From Mucilaginibacter terrenus (lineage in GTDB: Bacteria; Bacteroidota; Bacteroidia; Sphingobacteriales; Sphingobacteriaceae): a stretch of 64,000 nucleotides of DNA. The first letter of the stretch is position 1, and each line of letters opens with the position of its first letter. The translations under genes were made by a program, and so were the position numbers. This document shows, one piece after another, positions 62,503 to 64,000 of the stretch. Location of the stretch: contig NZ_QWDE01000001.1 in assembly GCF_003432065.1 (NCBI RefSeq), positions 2,046,001 through 2,110,000 on the forward strand, written 5' to 3'. The notes beneath the pieces are model-generated. The model was not told where the DNA came from. It did no database searches and saw only the letters and a program-made list of their open reading frames with translations.

Positions 62503-63687
62503 TCATTTAAAATCATGTCCGTTATTAACAACGGACTGCCAAACCAATCGCATAGTTGCCTCCCCTACTTGAGTAACAACCAACCTTCCGGCGTTTTGAA
62601 GTATTTCCTGAACGCCTTCAAGATTGCGAAGCGCTTGTAATCCCTCCCTTATATCATTCGGGCTTTGCGAGGTTACGGTAAAAGCTGCATTATTATCTTC
62701 AAGGTAGCCTATCATTGCAGCGTACGGTGGGCCGACTGCTAAAATAGGAACACCACTAGCCAAATATTCGCTCATCTTGGTTGCAATGTTCAATTGTGAC
62801 ATATTGCGCATCTGTTTTTTGAAGCTAATTGGTAATAGCACACCATCATATTTTTCCATCACCGACGACACATCTTCTGCAGCTATGCTAGCCTTTAGGT
62901 TAACACCTTCAATCCGCAGACGGTCTGGTAGCTGCTCTATACCGGAATATATATCAAGAATGACATTCGAGCTATCTATAGCTGATGCAACTGATTCCAA
63001 AGCATCTAATTGCCATGCACCTACTGCACCAAAGTAACCAATCTTTAATTTATTATTCAAATTGGAAAAATAACTAAAGCGCACCTCTTTATTTTGTGCA
63101 GGGCCAAACAACACGGTTGAATCTACCCCGAAACGGCTTTTATAAAACTCCTGCATTGCAGAACTTATCACAAAAACATGTTCAGCCTCTCTAAGATGCC
63201 TGAAAAATTGCTCTTCAATATTTGGCGGATAATGCCACTCACCATCATCATAGCTCACAAGATGATCATCCATCATCCAGCTAATGTATTTTACTTCCGT
63301 TATCTTTTTTAACTCTTCCAGCGTAACAATACTATTAGCCCCTTGTGGGCAAACAAGAGCGGTAATTGCGTTTTGGTTTTTAAACAACCTTCTAATCTTA
63401 CCAGCAGCCCAACGAGCATGTGCCTTAATCACCGGCATTGAGTTAGAAGCTTTTTGGGCGTAAGACCGCCCTATTAACTGTCTAACCCTATTACTTTCAG
63501 TTATTGATAAAAAATTAACACTACGACTGGCGAGTTCCTCCTTTACGGGAAGATCAATAGCAAATTTTTTAAGATGTATAAACTGCTTTATATCGTTCAA
63601 GTCGTTGCCCAACACTCTCTGGAGAGTAAGCCCACCACCGTGCTTATCAGAAACGGACATTTCAGAAAGATAGAAGTCAAACTTCAT
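62503..63687 (-). CDS. Glycosyltransferase (GT-B fold)
   Basis: I place the start at ATG 63687 (394 residues), overlapping the preceding gene as ATGA; a TTG at 63738 gives an out-of-frame leader. MKFDFYLSEMSVSDKHGGGLTLQRVLG is the acceptor-side start. The donor half has LKIGYFGAVGAWQLDALESV (~215-235), YDGVLLPISFKKQ and NIATKMSEYLASGVPILAVGPPYA (~298-322). It belongs to the same style group as 57127 and 60288. Confidence 0.82.
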   Translation of the reverse strand: MKFDFYLSEMSVSDKHGGGLTLQRVLGNDLNDIKQFIHLKKFAIDLPVKEELASRSVNFLSITESNRVRQLIGRSYAQKASNSMPVIKAHARWAAGKIRRLFKNQNAITALVCPQGANSIVTLEELKKITEVKYISWMMDDHLVSYDDGEWHYPPNIEEQFFRHLREAEHVFVISSAMQEFYKSRFGVDSTVLFGPAQNKEVRFSYFSNLNNKLKIGYFGAVGAWQLDALESVASAIDSSNVILDIYSGIEQLPDRLRIEGVNLKASIAAEDVSSVMEKYDGVLLPISFKKQMRNMSQLNIATKMSEYLASGVPILAVGPPYAAMIGYLEDNNAAFTVTSQSPNDIREGLQALRNLEGVQEILQNAGRLVVTQVGEATMRLVWQSVVNNGHDFK

Positions 63688-64000
63688 CTCTGCCCCCCTT
63701 GACCGACCTGTTGAGATGCCGGAATATACTTTCCCCAAAAATCAATATTCTTGGCCCATGCATGACATCCAAGGGGAAGCTTGCCGCCATTTAATTTCAA
63801 CGAATCTTCCAGGTTATACTCAAAACTGAAGGCCAACGCGGCAAGAGATTCAGCCACTCTAAACTGGGGTACAATTTGAGGAACGATCTCAGACCAAATC
63901 AAATCTTCGTTCAAATGAAAATTGGCAAAGTTGAAAGCAAATTTACCGGTAACAAATACGTCGTATCTCTCGCGTGTTAAACCATTGAGCATCTTTTTGA
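63684..64000 (-). CDS. DUF5672-type family protein (partial, N-terminus outside window)
   Basis: The frame is open at the right edge (no stop upstream of the ATG at 63992), so this is the C-terminal ~105 residues of a larger protein. FHLNEDLIWSEIVPQIVPQFRVAESLAALAFSFEYNLE and NGGKLPLGCHAWAKNIDFWGKYI fit the DUF5672/GT-A-like family found in capsule loci: NED, then a Glu in FSFE, then LPxGCHAWxK. It overlaps the next gene by four bases. It is probably a glycosyltransferase. Confidence 0.7.
   Translation of the reverse strand, partial: KKMLNGLTRERYDVFVTGKFAFNFANFHLNEDLIWSEIVPQIVPQFRVAESLAALAFSFEYNLEDSLKLNGGKLPLGCHAWAKNIDFWGKYIPASQQVGQGGQR

Noticed and set aside
1..64000. CRISPR arrays, tRNA/rRNA genes, transposases, prophage genes
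   Set aside because: Looked for by repeat pattern and protein motif on both strands; none was seen.

Overview
The window looks like a chromosomal segment from a Bacteroidota bacterium, most likely family Sphingobacteriaceae (Mucilaginibacter/Pedobacter-like). The reasons are an exosortase N (XrtN) gene next to its VIT-domain partner, a PQQ sugar dehydrogenase/PKD/cytochrome c fusion of a kind common in this phylum, start codons mostly without a Shine-Dalgarno sequence, and a Bacteroidota-type exopolysaccharide locus. This assignment rests on gene content read by eye, not on a search. No rRNA, tRNA, CRISPR array, prophage or insertion sequence was recognised.

Region 1 (1-5.7 kb, minus strand): a putative protein-sorting operon. 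Transcription runs from a small membrane protein (5330) and a winged-helix regulator (4737, GTGA overlap) to the XrtN-system VIT protein with a C-terminal PEP-like sorting tail (4383), exosortase XrtN (1870) and a third membrane protein that leaves the window. A shared 27-28 bp operator-like element (TACTTTG-N5-CAAAGTA core) lies in front of both the regulator pair and the VIT gene. An XRE regulator follows. Region 2 (5.8-11.5 kb): a secreted PQQ sugar dehydrogenase fused to PKD and cytochrome c domains behind a perfect 17-bp-arm palindrome; an RDD membrane protein; then, on the minus strand, RNA 2'-phosphotransferase (kptA) overlapping an ADP-ribosylglycohydrolase, and a 53-residue ORF whose start resembles the N-terminus of that hydrolase.

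Region 3 (11.5-64 kb): one very large exopolysaccharide/capsule locus, visibly more A/T-rich than the flank. A minus-strand arm (flippase, beta-helix protein, WecG/TagA transferase, ChbG-type deacetylase) diverges from the main plus-strand operon. That operon carries outer-membrane export lipoprotein (Wza-like), tyrosine autokinase co-polymerase (Wzc-like), ugd, flippase, glycosyltransferases, acyltransferase, polymerase, pyruvyltransferase, beta-helix protein, WecG/TagA, CDP-paratose-epimerase-like enzyme, gmd, a decayed fcl-like stub, and two initiating phosphoglycosyltransferases. From 37.2 kb to the right edge nearly everything is on the minus strand: glycosyltransferases, two more polymerase-like proteins, acetyltransferases, a GMC oxidoreductase/aldo-keto reductase pair, and a compact FkbH-ACP-MaoC-SDR-acyltransferase cassette that probably builds and transfers an unusual acyl group.

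The genes together outline a Wzx/Wzy-type pathway: initiation on undecaprenyl phosphate (two PGTs), assembly by about fifteen glycosyltransferases from nucleotide sugars (ugd, gmd, epimerases), decoration (O-acetyl, pyruvyl, ACP-derived acyl), flipping (two Wzx), polymerisation (three Wzy candidates) and export (Wza/Wzc). The duplicated core functions suggest that two polysaccharides, or two merged clusters, are encoded here.
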